In this document: positions 1-9,365 of the stretch, one piece after another
Layout of the letters: each line of letters opens with the position of its first letter
How positions within the stretch are numbered: position 1 is the first letter of the stretch
Source of the DNA: JAAURB01 sp049647265
GTDB taxonomy: Bacteria; Cyanobacteriota; Cyanobacteriia; Cyanobacteriales; Microcoleaceae
Reading direction: 5' to 3'
Assembly: GCA_049647265.1 (NCBI GenBank)
Contig: JBARXJ010000019.1
Location: 16,229-80,228 of the forward strand
DNA: 64,000 nt
Translations under genes and position numbers: made by a program
The notes under the pieces: model-generated
Database searches by the model: none
What the model saw: the letters and a program-made list of their open reading frames with translations, nothing else
What the model was told of the DNA's origin: nothing

Positions 1-2024
1 CTACGTCAAAAACTTTAACGGTTTTATCTTTAGAAGCACTGACTAAAATCCGACCATTGGGAGTCCAGTCTACGGCATAAACAATATCATCATGATCGAG
101 AAAATCATACAAAATAAAACCACTTTGCCGATCCCAAATTTTAACGGTTTGATCGCTACTTGCACTTGCAATTAACCGTTCATCCGGACTTATTTTTACC
201 GACCAAACTGCACCATTTTGTTGTAGCGGAATATAGGTTTCACCTGTTTCTAAATTCCATTCTAAGATTCTCCAATAATAACTACCCGCCGCTAAATCTG
301 AACCACTCGAACTAAAATCTAGCGACCAAATGGGAGAACCATCTCCGGTTAATGTTCCGATAATATCTCCTGTTTCTAAGTTCCATAATTTAATGGTTTG
401 ATCTCGACTTCCTGTGGCTAAAATACTACCATCTGGACTGAATGCCACTGTACCCACAGCACCTAAATGTTGACCCAATTCTTGAGGCGTTGCTAGCCGC
501 CAGTTAATCGCGTCTTGGCACTTTTTAATCAAAGATTGTGCATTCAGATATTGACTAGAATTTTCCGGAATATTAGCCGCCTCACTCACACAATCATTGT
601 ATCTTTCCTGATTCAATAACATTTGAATTCTTTCAATTTCTTGAGCTTCTAGCTGCTGTTGCTGTCGTCTAACTTCCTGCCATTGTAAATATTGATACCC
701 GGCAAATATTAATCCTAAAAGTGTTAGGAAAATAAGTCCAATAATAATTGGAATTGATCGAATACTCTTAAAAAAGTTACCAGAATTAAAACGCTGAGTT
801 ATATTTTTTTGAGGTATTTTTTGACGATTTATTCTCCATAAATTATCCAGCCAAGAACGGGGTAACACCTGCGACTCAATATAAGAGGCATCCGTTTCAT
901 TCAGTCCTAAAATATGTTGTAAACGCTTCAGTTCTTCCCAGGTTTCTGGCGGAAAAGGATATTGCTGTTTCACTGCGGCAATGACCGCTTGTTCGTAACG
1001 TTCTCCTTTTTCTTGGTATTTACGATAGGGGTTAAGAATTTCATCTTCAATTGCTTCGACTTCCTCGAGAGAGAGTTCTAAATTGAGTCGTAATTCTTCT
1101 AAAATTCTACGTCCAACAATAGAAATATCTCCTCTATTACTAGCGCAGCGTTGGACTTCTTCTCGATAGGTTTCTTGACGACTTGTCAGGGTTTGAGAAT
1201 GGTAGCGAATTCTTTTTAAGTCTAATAAAATATTTTCGGCTGATTGATAGCGATCGCGATAATCATATCGAATCATTTGATCTAAAAGTTCAGCAAATTC
1301 TGGACTCACAATCGCTAAATGTTGCCAGACAATTTCAGTAGAATTAGATTTATTTTTTTCTCGTAATTTACGCAATTCATAAATAGGAATCCCAGTTAAT
1401 GCCTGGATGGCAATCATTCCCAAGGCATAAATATCACTATTAAACTGAGGATCGCATTCAAACTGCTCGATTGGCATATATTCAATCGTTCCAATCCGAG
1501 CGGTGGGAGGATTATGATTTTTTTCAAGATTGATTTCTTTGATCGCACCAAAATCAATTAATACTAACTTATGATCGCTATCGCGTCGAATAATATTACT
1601 AGGTTTAATATCCCGATGAATCACCCCTTTTTGATGAATAAAGCTCAGGATTTCTAACACATCCTTTAAAATATCAGTGACTTGTAATTCTGAGAGGGGG
1701 TAACCCGGTACAATCTCACTTAATAAAGATTGTCCAGAAATATAGGACTCTATCATATAAAAGTCCTGATATTCTTCAAAATAAGCCAGTAACTTCGGAA
1801 TTTGATCGTGTTGAGAGAGTTTTTCTAAGGTTTGAGCTTCTTGTTGAAATCGACGGCGAGCAATCTCAATCAGTTGGGGATCTTCTGCGGCTAAATGCAG
1901 ATGTTTAACAAAGCACAGAGATTCTCCAGGACGACGAATATCCTGAGCCAGATAGGCTGTGCCTAATTCACTTGATTCTAAAACTTCAAGAATCTGATAC
2001 CGTCCATCTAAAAGCTGGCTCATC
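1..2024 (-). CDS. Serine/threonine protein kinase with WD40 repeats (C-terminus beyond window)
   Basis: Reading on the minus strand from an ATG at 2024 gives a protein beginning MSQLLDGRYQILE, typical of the first beta strands of cyanobacterial eukaryotic-type kinases. A VIHRDIKPSN catalytic loop follows, then a DFG-type IDFGAIKE and a GTIEYMPIEQ activation segment. A single hydrophobic segment around residues 410-435 (IIIGLIFLTLLGLIFAGY) suggests membrane anchoring. Beyond about residue 500 come WD40 units with SPDGSILATGS and DQTIKLW signatures; at least four are visible before the frame runs off the left edge. Family knowledge: Pkn-type kinases phosphorylate Ser/Thr and the WD40 propeller binds partners. 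The substrate cannot be read from sequence. About 674 residues are present, so the protein is incomplete. No other gene in the first 2.8 kb appears co-transcribed with it. Confidence 0.93.
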
Positions 2025-2832
2025 GTCGCTTGATTTTGACTGCATTTGGCTTTGATTATGCCACTAATTGAATATTGTAGCCAATATTGGGTAAAGCTCA
2101 GAGTTGAATAGACGATACTTGTCTCAACTTGTTCCGGCTACGAGCAATTGATCTGGCGATTCTCAATCATTCATCAAAAATAGCCCGTAATCTGGTAAAA
2201 TTATTCGCTCAGCCCATAGCTGGAAATGACAACGGTAGATTGTCAATCAACCAACAATTTCATGATTGATTCTGGCAGAATTGATGAAAGGCAACCCAAA
2301 AACTCAAGAAACCAACAGATCGCTGGCGATTAAACTGCTACTCGAAAAGTATCGGTATGAAAAAGTCAAGGAAATTTTATCAGTCTGATTGGGATTTATG
2401 AGTCAATGGTCTACAGCTTTTCATTTTAGTAAACACCCGAGGATATTTCTGAGTTCTAAATCTATCTAATAGAACAAGATGATATAGTCTTTACGTGGTT
2501 TTCAAGCGACTATCAGCCCTCAAAAAAAGCTAAAATTTCTTAGCAAAAAGTAGAATAATTCTTGACTCGATCTGGTGAAGCCGTGACGACCCAACATTTA
2601 GACTGAATAATTTTTCCGAAAAATAAAAGTTTTGGGCAAGGGATGAGTAAATCACCTTTGTTGTTGTGGGATAGAGAAAAGTTATTCAGCTTTGGACTCA
2701 TTCGGGGTGATTTTTGTGTCCTGACTGAAGCCTTGATCGAGGTTGAATCTGTAACATAGCGAATCAATCATCCCTGATTGCAGACAGAATGCCCTACAAT
2801 CAAAACAAGTTTTTAATTTTCCTGCATCAGTT
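2025..2832. other. Intergenic region, 808 bp
   Basis: This spacer lies between the divergent kinase and CNNM/CBS genes. Apart from the transposase-like remnant at 2284-2469, described separately, I see no convincing gene. A 75-residue minus-strand frame at 2540-2767 has no recognisable family, no good ribosome site and low complexity, so I leave it out. Confidence 0.6.
2284..2469 (+). pseudogene. Remnant of a transposase N-terminus (IS630-like helix-turn-helix)
   Basis: From an ATG at 2284 the frame reads MKGNPKTQETNRSLAIKLLL and continues EKYRYEKVKEILSV, then hits TGA at 2386-2388 and continues in frame as LGFMSQW. The pattern 'LAIKLLLEKY-Y--VKEIL-VSLGFISQW' looks like the helix-turn-helix start of cyanobacterial IS630-type transposases, where the stop position would be Ser. 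Nothing of the catalytic DDE domain follows, and the reading dissolves after about 60 codons. I see no terminal inverted repeats nearby. The family assignment is pattern memory, not a search result. It is best treated as a decayed mobile-element scrap. Confidence 0.45.
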
Positions 2833-4026
2833 GTGAGTGTAATCCCTCTCCCTCAATTCCTGATTGCTGCCACTGAGATTGGCCCGTTACTCGGAAACGT
2901 CTGGATTGATTTGCTAGTGTTGGCTTCAATGCTAGCCCTTTCAGCTTTTTTCGCGGGTTCAGAAACGGCAATTACGGCCTTAGATAACTTAAAGCTGCGG
3001 GCTTTCATCAAAGAACAGGGCGATCCCAATGGTATGTTTACACTGGTTCTAGAAAGGCGTGCCAGATTTATCACAACTTTATTGGTGGGTAATAATCTGG
3101 TTAATAATTTCTCCGCCATTCTCACCAGTAACCTGTTTGCGATCTGGTTAGGCAGTGCCGGGTTAGGAGTTGCCACAGCCGTTGTTACTTTTCTATTATT
3201 GATTTTCGGTGAGATTACACCAAAATCTCTGGCGATTAGCAATGTGTTGCCGATTTTTAAGACAGTCGTACGCCCCATTTACTTCCTGTCGGTGATTCTT
3301 GCCCCTGTGATTTATCTGTTTGAAGCGATCGCCTCGCGAGTCATTCTTATCTTTAATCGTGGCGCGAGTCAACCGTCTCTGTCTTTGCAAGAGTTACAAT
3401 TGATGATCGAAATTTTAGGGGGTAAGGGTCAACTCGATTGGCAAAAACATCAGTTACTCAACAAAGCGCTGATGTTAGATTATCTGATTGCCCGAGAGGT
3501 GGTGAAACCTCGGATTGAGATGCGAACCATTTCCCACGAAGCGAACCTGCAAGATGCGATAGATTTATGCTTAGAAACCGGATATTCTCGCATTCCGGTT
3601 CAAGGTGAATCTAAAGATGAGATTGTGGGTATTGTTCATCTCAAACGCATTCTACAAGTGATGCGAACTGCCCCAGAGGCAGCGGGAAGTCAAATTGTGA
3701 CCGAAGCAATGATTCCGCCAGTTTATGTGCCTGAAACGAAGCGGGTGGGAGACTTACTGAAGGAAATGTTACAGCAACGCCTCCACATTGCCATCGTGGT
3801 AGATGAGTATGGTGGCACAGTTGGGCTAGTCACCTTAGAGGATATTCTAGAGGAATTAGTAGGTGAAATTTATGATGAAAGTGATTTTCCCAGCCGTATG
3901 AGTCGCATTAAAACCAGTGTTGCGACCAATAATACATCTCGGCAAAAACGACCCAAACCAGAGCCTCGTTGGCAACGTTCTGCGGGTGTGAAGCGATCGC
4001 CTCCCAAAGATCCACCCAAACCCTAA
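2833..4026 (+). CDS. CNNM (DUF21) and CBS-domain membrane protein, hemolysin C/CorB-like
   Basis: This 397-residue protein starts at a GTG and carries a DUF21/CNNM transmembrane domain, roughly residues 20-195. Visible motifs are SAFFAGSETAITAL and GEITPKSLAI, which are hallmarks of the family. Two CBS motifs follow, about residues 215-340, including SRIPV and the closing DEYGGTVGLVTLEDILEELVGEI. Family members (CorB/C, YtfL, CNNM) are linked to Mg2+ or other divalent cation efflux in the inner membrane. The usual C-terminal CorC_HlyC domain is missing; instead the protein ends in a short basic, proline-rich tail (RQKRPKPEPRWQR). The neighbouring response regulator converges on it with only 25 bp between the stop codons. 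The transported ion is not determinable from sequence. Confidence 0.9.
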   Translation: MSVIPLPQFLIAATEIGPLLGNVWIDLLVLASMLALSAFFAGSETAITALDNLKLRAFIKEQGDPNGMFTLVLERRARFITTLLVGNNLVNNFSAILTSNLFAIWLGSAGLGVATAVVTFLLLIFGEITPKSLAISNVLPIFKTVVRPIYFLSVILAPVIYLFEAIASRVILIFNRGASQPSLSLQELQLMIEILGGKGQLDWQKHQLLNKALMLDYLIAREVVKPRIEMRTISHEANLQDAIDLCLETGYSRIPVQGESKDEIVGIVHLKRILQVMRTAPEAAGSQIVTEAMIPPVYVPETKRVGDLLKEMLQQRLHIAIVVDEYGGTVGLVTLEDILEELVGEIYDESDFPSRMSRIKTSVATNNTSRQKRPKPEPRWQRSAGVKRSPPKDPPKP

Positions 4027-4051
4027 TCGATTTCAGCCGAACCCTTTGCCT

Positions 4052-4444
4052 CTACTGTTTTAAAGCTTTACTAATCACTTGTTGTAACTCTTCTTCTGTC
4101 CACGGCTTCTGCATACAAGCATAGAGATTGGCTTGTTGTCTGGCCCGTTCAATGGCATCCTCATCTGCTTGTCCGGTTAACATTACGGTTACAATTTTGG
4201 GAAAGCGCTGATGTACCTCGGCGAGAAACACATCCCCTTTGACATCGGGCATTAACCAGTCTGAAATAATCAATAACACTTTGATATTGTCTTCTGCCAG
4301 TTCATCAATCACGTCCCAAGCTTCTTCAACACTTTCGGCGACTTCATAAATATACTTGCTACCGAAACACCGTTGAAGTTGTTCTTTCAGGGCTTTTAAA
4401 ATGGACGGTTCATCATCCACACAAAAAATTGCTGTTTCACACAT
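4052..4444 (-). CDS. Single-domain response regulator
   Basis: This 130-residue protein is one receiver domain: acidic pair D10-D11, phospho-acceptor D62 in IISDWLMPD, the Thr switch in VMLTG, and Lys in CMQKPW. There is no output domain, so it probably acts through protein contact or a phosphorelay. It is the last gene of a three-gene minus-strand operon: a phosphate-binding-like lipoprotein, then the histidine kinase, then this gene, with gaps of 8 and 21 bp. The obvious phosphodonor is the kinase immediately upstream. The receiver is intact, and the length is usual for CheY/Rcp-like proteins. Confidence 0.92.
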   Translation of the reverse strand: MCETAIFCVDDEPSILKALKEQLQRCFGSKYIYEVAESVEEAWDVIDELAEDNIKVLLIISDWLMPDVKGDVFLAEVHQRFPKIVTVMLTGQADEDAIERARQQANLYACMQKPWTEEELQQVISKALKQ

Positions 4445-4465
4445 ATTTAGCTGAGGTTTAAGGGT

Positions 4466-6547
4466 TTATGCAGAACCAACAGGTAACCAAACGTGAAATT
4501 GAGTTGATCCCGGTTGGCTTTCTACTTTAATATACCCTTGATGCTTGTCGATGATCTTTTTGCAGATATGCAATCCTAAACCACTCCCTTCACCCACAGG
4601 CTTTGTGGTAAAGAAGGCATCGAAGATTTTAGCTTGAGTTTCCGGTTCTATTCCGCCGCCTGTATCTGCAATATTGACTTGAATACCATTATCCTGTTGA
4701 TGGGTACTGAGGGTTAATGTACCGCCAGATTTCATCGCTTGAATGGCATTATGAATCAAATTTGTCCAGACTTGAACCAGTTCATCTGGATATCCCCAAA
4801 TCGCTATATCTTCTTGATAATCTCGAACAAGCTGAATATTATGTTTCAGTTGATTATGATACAGTTCTAATACTGTTTCTAACCCTTGAGTCACGTGCAG
4901 CACCTGCTTGTTACCGCTACGGTCAAAACGGGCATAACTTTTGAGGGCAAAAATCGTTTTAGAAGAGCGTTCTACGGCATGAAGAATAATTTGATTATTG
5001 GCATATGTAGACGCAAAGTTATAAGCAAATTCCAGCGCCCACTCCCCAGATTCATGCTTCAATAAAGGTAACCATAATTCGGGTGTTTCGTCAACCCCCA
5101 TTTCGACTAAAAGATCGGCAATATATCGAGCATTATCAATTTGATGCTCTTGCAGTTGAGCCATGACTTTACGTTTGAGGCGACGACTTTCGGCAGAAGA
5201 CCTTAAAGTTTGATGTTTCAGTCCTTGATTAATCAATAAAAATAACTGCTCTATTTCGGTCGTATTCAGACGCTGATGTAAGTCGGTAAATTCTTCTATA
5301 ATAACTTGTAATGCTTTATCTGTATTATTCGCAGAAGCTCGAATTGCCCCCAGGGGATTATTAATTTCATGAGCAATACCCGCAATCAGTTGTCCCAACG
5401 CTGCCATTTTTTCTTGCTGAATTAATTGTTCTTGAGTTTGGTGTAATTCTTCGAGGGTATGATTCAGTTGCTGCATCTGTTGATGAAGTTGCTGGTCACG
5501 GCTATCAAGCTGCTGTGCCATAGTATTAAATTCTTCAGCCAAAATTCCCACTTCATCGTGACTATCGACGGGAATTAAGGTTTTCAAATCCCCTTTAGCC
5601 AGTTTTTGAGTGGCTTGGGTTAAATTTTGAATTCGACGACTCAAGCCTTGGGTCATCCGAAACCCAGCAATGACTACCGCTGTAAACATTGCACCTCCCA
5701 GTAAACCAAACCCGCCGACAATTAACCACAGTTGCCGCTGCGCTTGTTCTGTTTCTTGAGCGGATTTTAACACGGCTATTTTAAGGATTTGATCCCCTAA
5801 AGTAGAAAATTTAACCGTTTTAACCAGATAAGCTTCTTCAGCAATATTAATCTGAGTCGGTGATGTATTGGCTGAGGGAAATTGCTGTAATGGATATTGA
5901 TCGAGAGGAAGGGTTGAAGCCTTGACTTTATCGCCTTCAAATGCAATTAAATGCATTGATGTATCTCCCCGAATTTCCTGTAAGAGGGTATTGTCAATGG
6001 CTAAAGCCGTGGTTAAAGTGCCGAGAATTGCGTCTGAAGATTTAATCGAAATAAAACTAGATAAAATAGGGGGAATAGAAGCATCTGTTGTCATCAAAAT
6101 ACCGGATAATTCCATTCCGGTTTGTGTTAAAGCGTTGAGGGTAGTATCCTGAAATTTTCTAGCGGAAAGCGATCGCTGTTGGGAAGAGACTAAAAGCCGA
6201 TCATTAGTGTCAACAACTCTAACTAAATCGAGTTCTAAAGCCGCTTGCAGGGGCAACACAGCACGCAGCAAGACTGTTTGATCGTTTGAGGCTACGGCCT
6301 GAATTAGGCTTTCTTCTTCGCTTAGCCATCGCGTGGTTAAACTCAATAATCTTTGCTTTTGCTCTAAATCTTGTTTGAGTAAAATCGCTAAGTCTTCTGT
6401 TTCTTTACGGGCGGTTTGTTCTAAGCTGTGTCTGGCGAAATAACCATAAGCTAAAGTGGCTGCCGTCCATAACCCTAGAAACACAATTAAAATCGGCAAC
6501 AACAGCTTAATAGAAACAGGTAAACCTTTGTGATTGTGATGTTGCAT
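4466..6547 (-). CDS. Transmembrane sensor histidine kinase with HAMP domain
   Basis: This 693-residue kinase has a TM helix near residues 12-32, an extracytoplasmic region to about 270 that resembles Cache-type sensors, a second TM near 275-297, a HAMP linker (RIQNLTQATQKLAKGDLKTL) and a glutamine-rich coiled coil. A HisKA box follows, GIAHEINNPLGAIRA, with the phospho-acceptor His. About 150 mostly helical residues are inserted before the ATPase module, whose N box (NLIHNAIQAM), G1 box (DTGGGIEPE) and G2 box (GSGLGLHICKKI) are all intact. It lies 8 bp after the lipoprotein gene and 21 bp before the receiver gene. By context it may read the occupancy of that binding protein and phosphorylate the receiver. 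The ligand is unknown. Confidence 0.93.
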   Translation of the reverse strand: MQHHNHKGLPVSIKLLLPILIVFLGLWTAATLAYGYFARHSLEQTARKETEDLAILLKQDLEQKQRLLSLTTRWLSEEESLIQAVASNDQTVLLRAVLPLQAALELDLVRVVDTNDRLLVSSQQRSLSARKFQDTTLNALTQTGMELSGILMTTDASIPPILSSFISIKSSDAILGTLTTALAIDNTLLQEIRGDTSMHLIAFEGDKVKASTLPLDQYPLQQFPSANTSPTQINIAEEAYLVKTVKFSTLGDQILKIAVLKSAQETEQAQRQLWLIVGGFGLLGGAMFTAVVIAGFRMTQGLSRRIQNLTQATQKLAKGDLKTLIPVDSHDEVGILAEEFNTMAQQLDSRDQQLHQQMQQLNHTLEELHQTQEQLIQQEKMAALGQLIAGIAHEINNPLGAIRASANNTDKALQVIIEEFTDLHQRLNTTEIEQLFLLINQGLKHQTLRSSAESRRLKRKVMAQLQEHQIDNARYIADLLVEMGVDETPELWLPLLKHESGEWALEFAYNFASTYANNQIILHAVERSSKTIFALKSYARFDRSGNKQVLHVTQGLETVLELYHNQLKHNIQLVRDYQEDIAIWGYPDELVQVWTNLIHNAIQAMKSGGTLTLSTHQQDNGIQVNIADTGGGIEPETQAKIFDAFFTTKPVGEGSGLGLHICKKIIDKHQGYIKVESQPGSTQFHVWLPVGSA

Positions 6548-6555
6548 TATTATTT

Positions 6556-7485
6556 CTATTTAAAATCAGTGGGTTGAGGCAAGGGAGCAAAACCAGATTG
6601 CTCTAAAATAGTTGTAGCTTGCGGACTAAAGATATAATTAATAAATTCAGTGGTTGTGTCTGAGGCATTTTTATTCCAAAGAAGACCAATTGTTCGTGCC
6701 ATCGGATATTGACCTGTTGTCAATGTGTCTGGAGTTGGCTCAACGCCATTCAAGCTTAGACGATTAATGGGTAAATTATTAGAAACTGCATAAGCTAAGG
6801 AAAACGCTCCGATACTATAGGGAGTGCTTTGCAAGGTTTGGATCAGTTCGCCTTCTTTACGCAGGATAATAGCATCGGGTGAATTGGGTAAATTTGCACC
6901 GAGGTAATATTCTCGTAGCAGTCGTTTGGCAGATTCATCTTCGGGGCGATCTAACAGCAAAATCTCAGCATCTGGCCCTCCTAATTGCTTCCAGTTGGTA
7001 ATAGTGCCGCTATAAATATCTTGAAGATCTTCAGTTGTCAGATTTGTTATGCCTGTCACACTGGGATGAGTGGCAACCACTAAAGCATCTTTAACGGCAG
7101 GACGGAAGTTTAAATTACTATTGCCATCTTTCGGTTTTAAGCTTTTAGAAACAACTCCAATATCAAGCAGCCCCTGTTCGACTGCAATAATAGCACTTTC
7201 AGATTGACTTGGCTCTAATATATCAATTTCTCCAGTTTCGACGGTAGAAAGATAAGCGGTTTTCAAAATTGTTAAAAAATCAGTGGCACTGGTTGAACCG
7301 CCTGCTTTAATCGGAGGAATTTCAGCACTATCGGAATTACTGGCAACTGTTGTTGTGGTTGGAGTGGAGGAAGTAGGATTTACCCTAGAACAAGCGGGCA
7401 GTCCAATTATGGCGATCGCTCCTAGGGTAATAATAGTGATATTTTGTCTTAACTTCTGTGGCATATTTAGCGACTGACTCATCAT
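6556..7485 (-). CDS. PstS-family phosphate-binding-like lipoprotein
   Basis: This 309-residue protein has an N-terminal hydrophobic segment ending in the lipobox IIGLPACS, so it is probably lipid-anchored outside the cytoplasmic membrane. The rest matches the PstS-like type 2 periplasmic binding fold: IKAGGSTSATDFL near the start, DIGVVSKSLKP, LTTEDLQDIYSGTITNWKQLGG and IGAFSLAYA. It is shorter and more divergent than the canonical PstS at 46786-47802 in this window. It has no pst permease neighbours; instead it leads an operon with a histidine kinase and a receiver. That suggests a ligand-sensing rather than a transport role (inference). The ligand may be phosphate or another oxyanion. I saw no Pho box upstream. 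Confidence 0.85.
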   Translation of the reverse strand: MMSQSLNMPQKLRQNITIITLGAIAIIGLPACSRVNPTSSTPTTTTVASNSDSAEIPPIKAGGSTSATDFLTILKTAYLSTVETGEIDILEPSQSESAIIAVEQGLLDIGVVSKSLKPKDGNSNLNFRPAVKDALVVATHPSVTGITNLTTEDLQDIYSGTITNWKQLGGPDAEILLLDRPEDESAKRLLREYYLGANLPNSPDAIILRKEGELIQTLQSTPYSIGAFSLAYAVSNNLPINRLSLNGVEPTPDTLTTGQYPMARTIGLLWNKNASDTTTEFINYIFSPQATTILEQSGFAPLPQPTDFK

Positions 7486-8052
7486 CTAAGTAATCATACG
7501 AAAGTAGTTTCAAACAGACATTTGACTTTTTCATCCGGAAGCATCACCAATCTAAGCAGAGGCTTGAAGACAGAATTGAGAGTCGAATCAAATACTGAAT
7601 GAATCCCTTTCAATCTAACTAATTTTTAGTCATTTGCCTATAGTAGATAGAAAATATGTTTAATCACATCAATTTTTTATTAAGCTTTCTGAAGTTTAGA
7701 TGATATTGATAAATGATATAATTTTTGGATCATTAGTTATTGTCAAATTTTCACCCTCACGCTTTAGCATTGCCTTTGTTCTGTTCTTAAAGGTAAAATT
7801 TCTATCTTCCTTTGTCGTAAAGGGTAAAGAGAATTCTTCATATCATATTAAGTTCGGACAATTAATCATTATAAAAATATGATGTTTGATCGCAATGGAA
7901 TTTCTTGCTGCCAAAATCTACTCCTTTCTTCCAGCAGATATATTTACTATTCAACTGAATCTAATAGATCAACAGGATTAATATCTAATTCTGCGATTAA
8001 GCATCGCCTACTGAATATTTGCTAAAATATTAATGGGTTTAGCCGGATGTAG

Positions 8053-8187
8053 TATAGCAATCAGAAATCATTTGTAAAAAGTCTCAAAACAGATAAAAAT
8101 ACTGAAAATATTATCCTGTTCCCCGTTCCCCGTTCCCTGTTCCCTTTTGAAATCGGTTTTTTACACAATCTAAATCGGATTGCTATA
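8053..8187. mobile_element. MITE-like element with TA-ended terminal inverted repeats
   Basis: The left end reads TATAGCAATC (8053-8062) and the right end GATTGCTATA (8178-8187), a perfect 10-bp inverted pair. A second inner matching block (TGTAAAAA against TTTTTTACA) lies on each side. The core holds GTTCCC-type short tandem repeats (8115-8144). TA at both ends suggests a Tc1/mariner-IS630-type target duplication. There is no coding capacity, as expected for a non-autonomous element. Confidence 0.55.
8115..8144 (+). repeat. Short tandem repeat of GTTCCC/CGTTCCC units
   Basis: Four successive GTTCC-type units (CCTGTTCCC, CGTTCCC, CGTTCCC, TGTTCCC) run in tandem. Heptanucleotide arrays of this kind are common in cyanobacterial intergenic DNA. 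It sits in the middle of the inverted-repeat element at 8053-8187. Confidence 0.7.
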
Positions 8188-8308
8188 TTATGATATTAGG
8201 ATAAAAATTAAGGCTCAGGTTTTACTTTAAAATTTATTGATAAAATTACCAGATATATTAAATAGTGAGACGATCCTTTAATTGTATAAATTATGGAGAA
8301 TATTAAAG

Positions 8309-8905
8309 ATGATTTCCCCAGTTAAAACTCAACTCAATTTAAGCAATGAACAATATTTTATCTTACCCGGTTATTACAATTGGCAACAATTCAAAACTTT
8401 TGAAGCTGCTATCGAAAAATCACCAGGAATTCGTATTTTTTATTTAGATGGATGCATTGAAATTATGACTTTAGGGGAACAACATGAAGCGATTAGTCGA
8501 ATGATTGCTACTTTATTGAGTTTGTATTTCCTACATAACCAAATAGAATTTATTCCTGTAGGTAGTGCCACTCGTGAGTCAGAAGATAAAAATGTTTCTT
8601 TTCAACCCGATGAATCTTATTATATTGGTGAACAAAAAGAACATCCAGATTTAGCAGTTGAAGTGGTTATTAGTAGTGGTAATACCAGTAAATTAGAAAA
8701 GTATAAACGCCTCAATATTACGGAAGTTTGGTTTTGGGAAAATAATCAATTATCAATTTATTCTTTAAAAGATGGCAACTATGAAGCTTATTCTCAAAGT
8801 CAGTTATTACCCAGTTTAGATATTAATTTATTGGTAAATTGTGTACAAATGTCTTCTAAGTTGGAAGCGATGACTGCTTTTTCTCAAGGTATTTCAGGAG
8901 AATGA
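8309..8905 (+). CDS. Uma2-family (DUF820) putative endonuclease
   Basis: I start this protein at the ATG at 8309 (MISPVKTQLNL), preceded by a GGAGA motif, giving 198 residues. The frame extends up to a TTG at 8282, but the added residues look unlike the family. Uma2 hallmarks are present: YLDGCIEIMT, GSATRE, the acidic QPDESYYIG, and PDLAVEVVISSG with Lys in NTSKLEKYKRL, then VWFWENNQL. The set matches a PD-(D/E)xK nuclease core. Cyanobacteria carry dozens of such genes; the cellular role is unknown. It appears monocistronic. A paralogue lies at 54346-54951, beside a probable defence operon. Confidence 0.88.
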   Translation: MISPVKTQLNLSNEQYFILPGYYNWQQFKTFEAAIEKSPGIRIFYLDGCIEIMTLGEQHEAISRMIATLLSLYFLHNQIEFIPVGSATRESEDKNVSFQPDESYYIGEQKEHPDLAVEVVISSGNTSKLEKYKRLNITEVWFWENNQLSIYSLKDGNYEAYSQSQLLPSLDINLLVNCVQMSSKLEAMTAFSQGISGE

Positions 8906-9365
8906 GATGTTAAAACGTCTTCTATAGGAAAATACTGAATTTCAGGTTACGCATATATTTACACTTTTGTCAATCCCCCCTAAAAGTAGAGCCGTAAAAA
9001 CTTGTTTTTTCTATCGTCGCTTAAAATGACGGGATTTTGCTAAGTTGCGATATTGAGTAGCGCGATCGCGAACGTAATACCTTTAAAACCAATACTTGAA
9101 AGGAATATTCACTATAGTTGTAGTTTTGTTTTACTTAAATAGACATAACTATAGCGATCTTACTTAATTTTATAAATTTTACTAAAACGAGCTTGAGCTG
9201 TCAAGCCCTATAAATTCGTGGTATCAGTGCCGTCAATTTCTAGTCGGTCTCTTATCATAACTTAACAAATATATTGATTTTCAATCATTGAGCTTTTAGT
9301 TGTTAATTCAAACTTATCTAATTTTGACTGAGGCACTATGGGTATAAAGTCAAACAGATATTATA
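8906..9365. other. Intergenic region, 460 bp
   Basis: This spacer lies between the convergent Uma2 and mutS2 genes. It holds a HIP1-type palindrome around 9061 and a small perfect inverted pair CTATAGTT (9112-9119) / AACTATAG (9147-9154), which could form a hairpin. I see no gene. Confidence 0.6.

Larger units (their letters stand above)
7486..8308. other. Intergenic region, 823 bp, with a MITE-like element
   Basis: This AT-rich spacer separates the lipoprotein operon from the Uma2 gene. It contains the inverted-repeat element at 8053-8187. A 60-residue plus-strand frame at 7700-7882 has no recognisable features and probably arises by chance. I see nothing else supportable. Confidence 0.6.

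Noticed and set aside
2540..2767. 75-residue minus-strand frame
   Set aside because: No family, no good ribosome site, composition like random AT-rich frames.
7486..7640. Pho box in front of the second PstS-like gene
   Set aside because: Looked for TTTAACCT-type units with 11-bp period; none found.
7700..7882. 60-residue plus-strand frame
   Set aside because: No ribosome site or recognisable motif; probably chance in AT-rich spacer.
9112..9154. CTATAGTT/AACTATAG inverted pair as a MITE
   Set aside because: Only 8-bp arms and a short interval; no target duplication seen.
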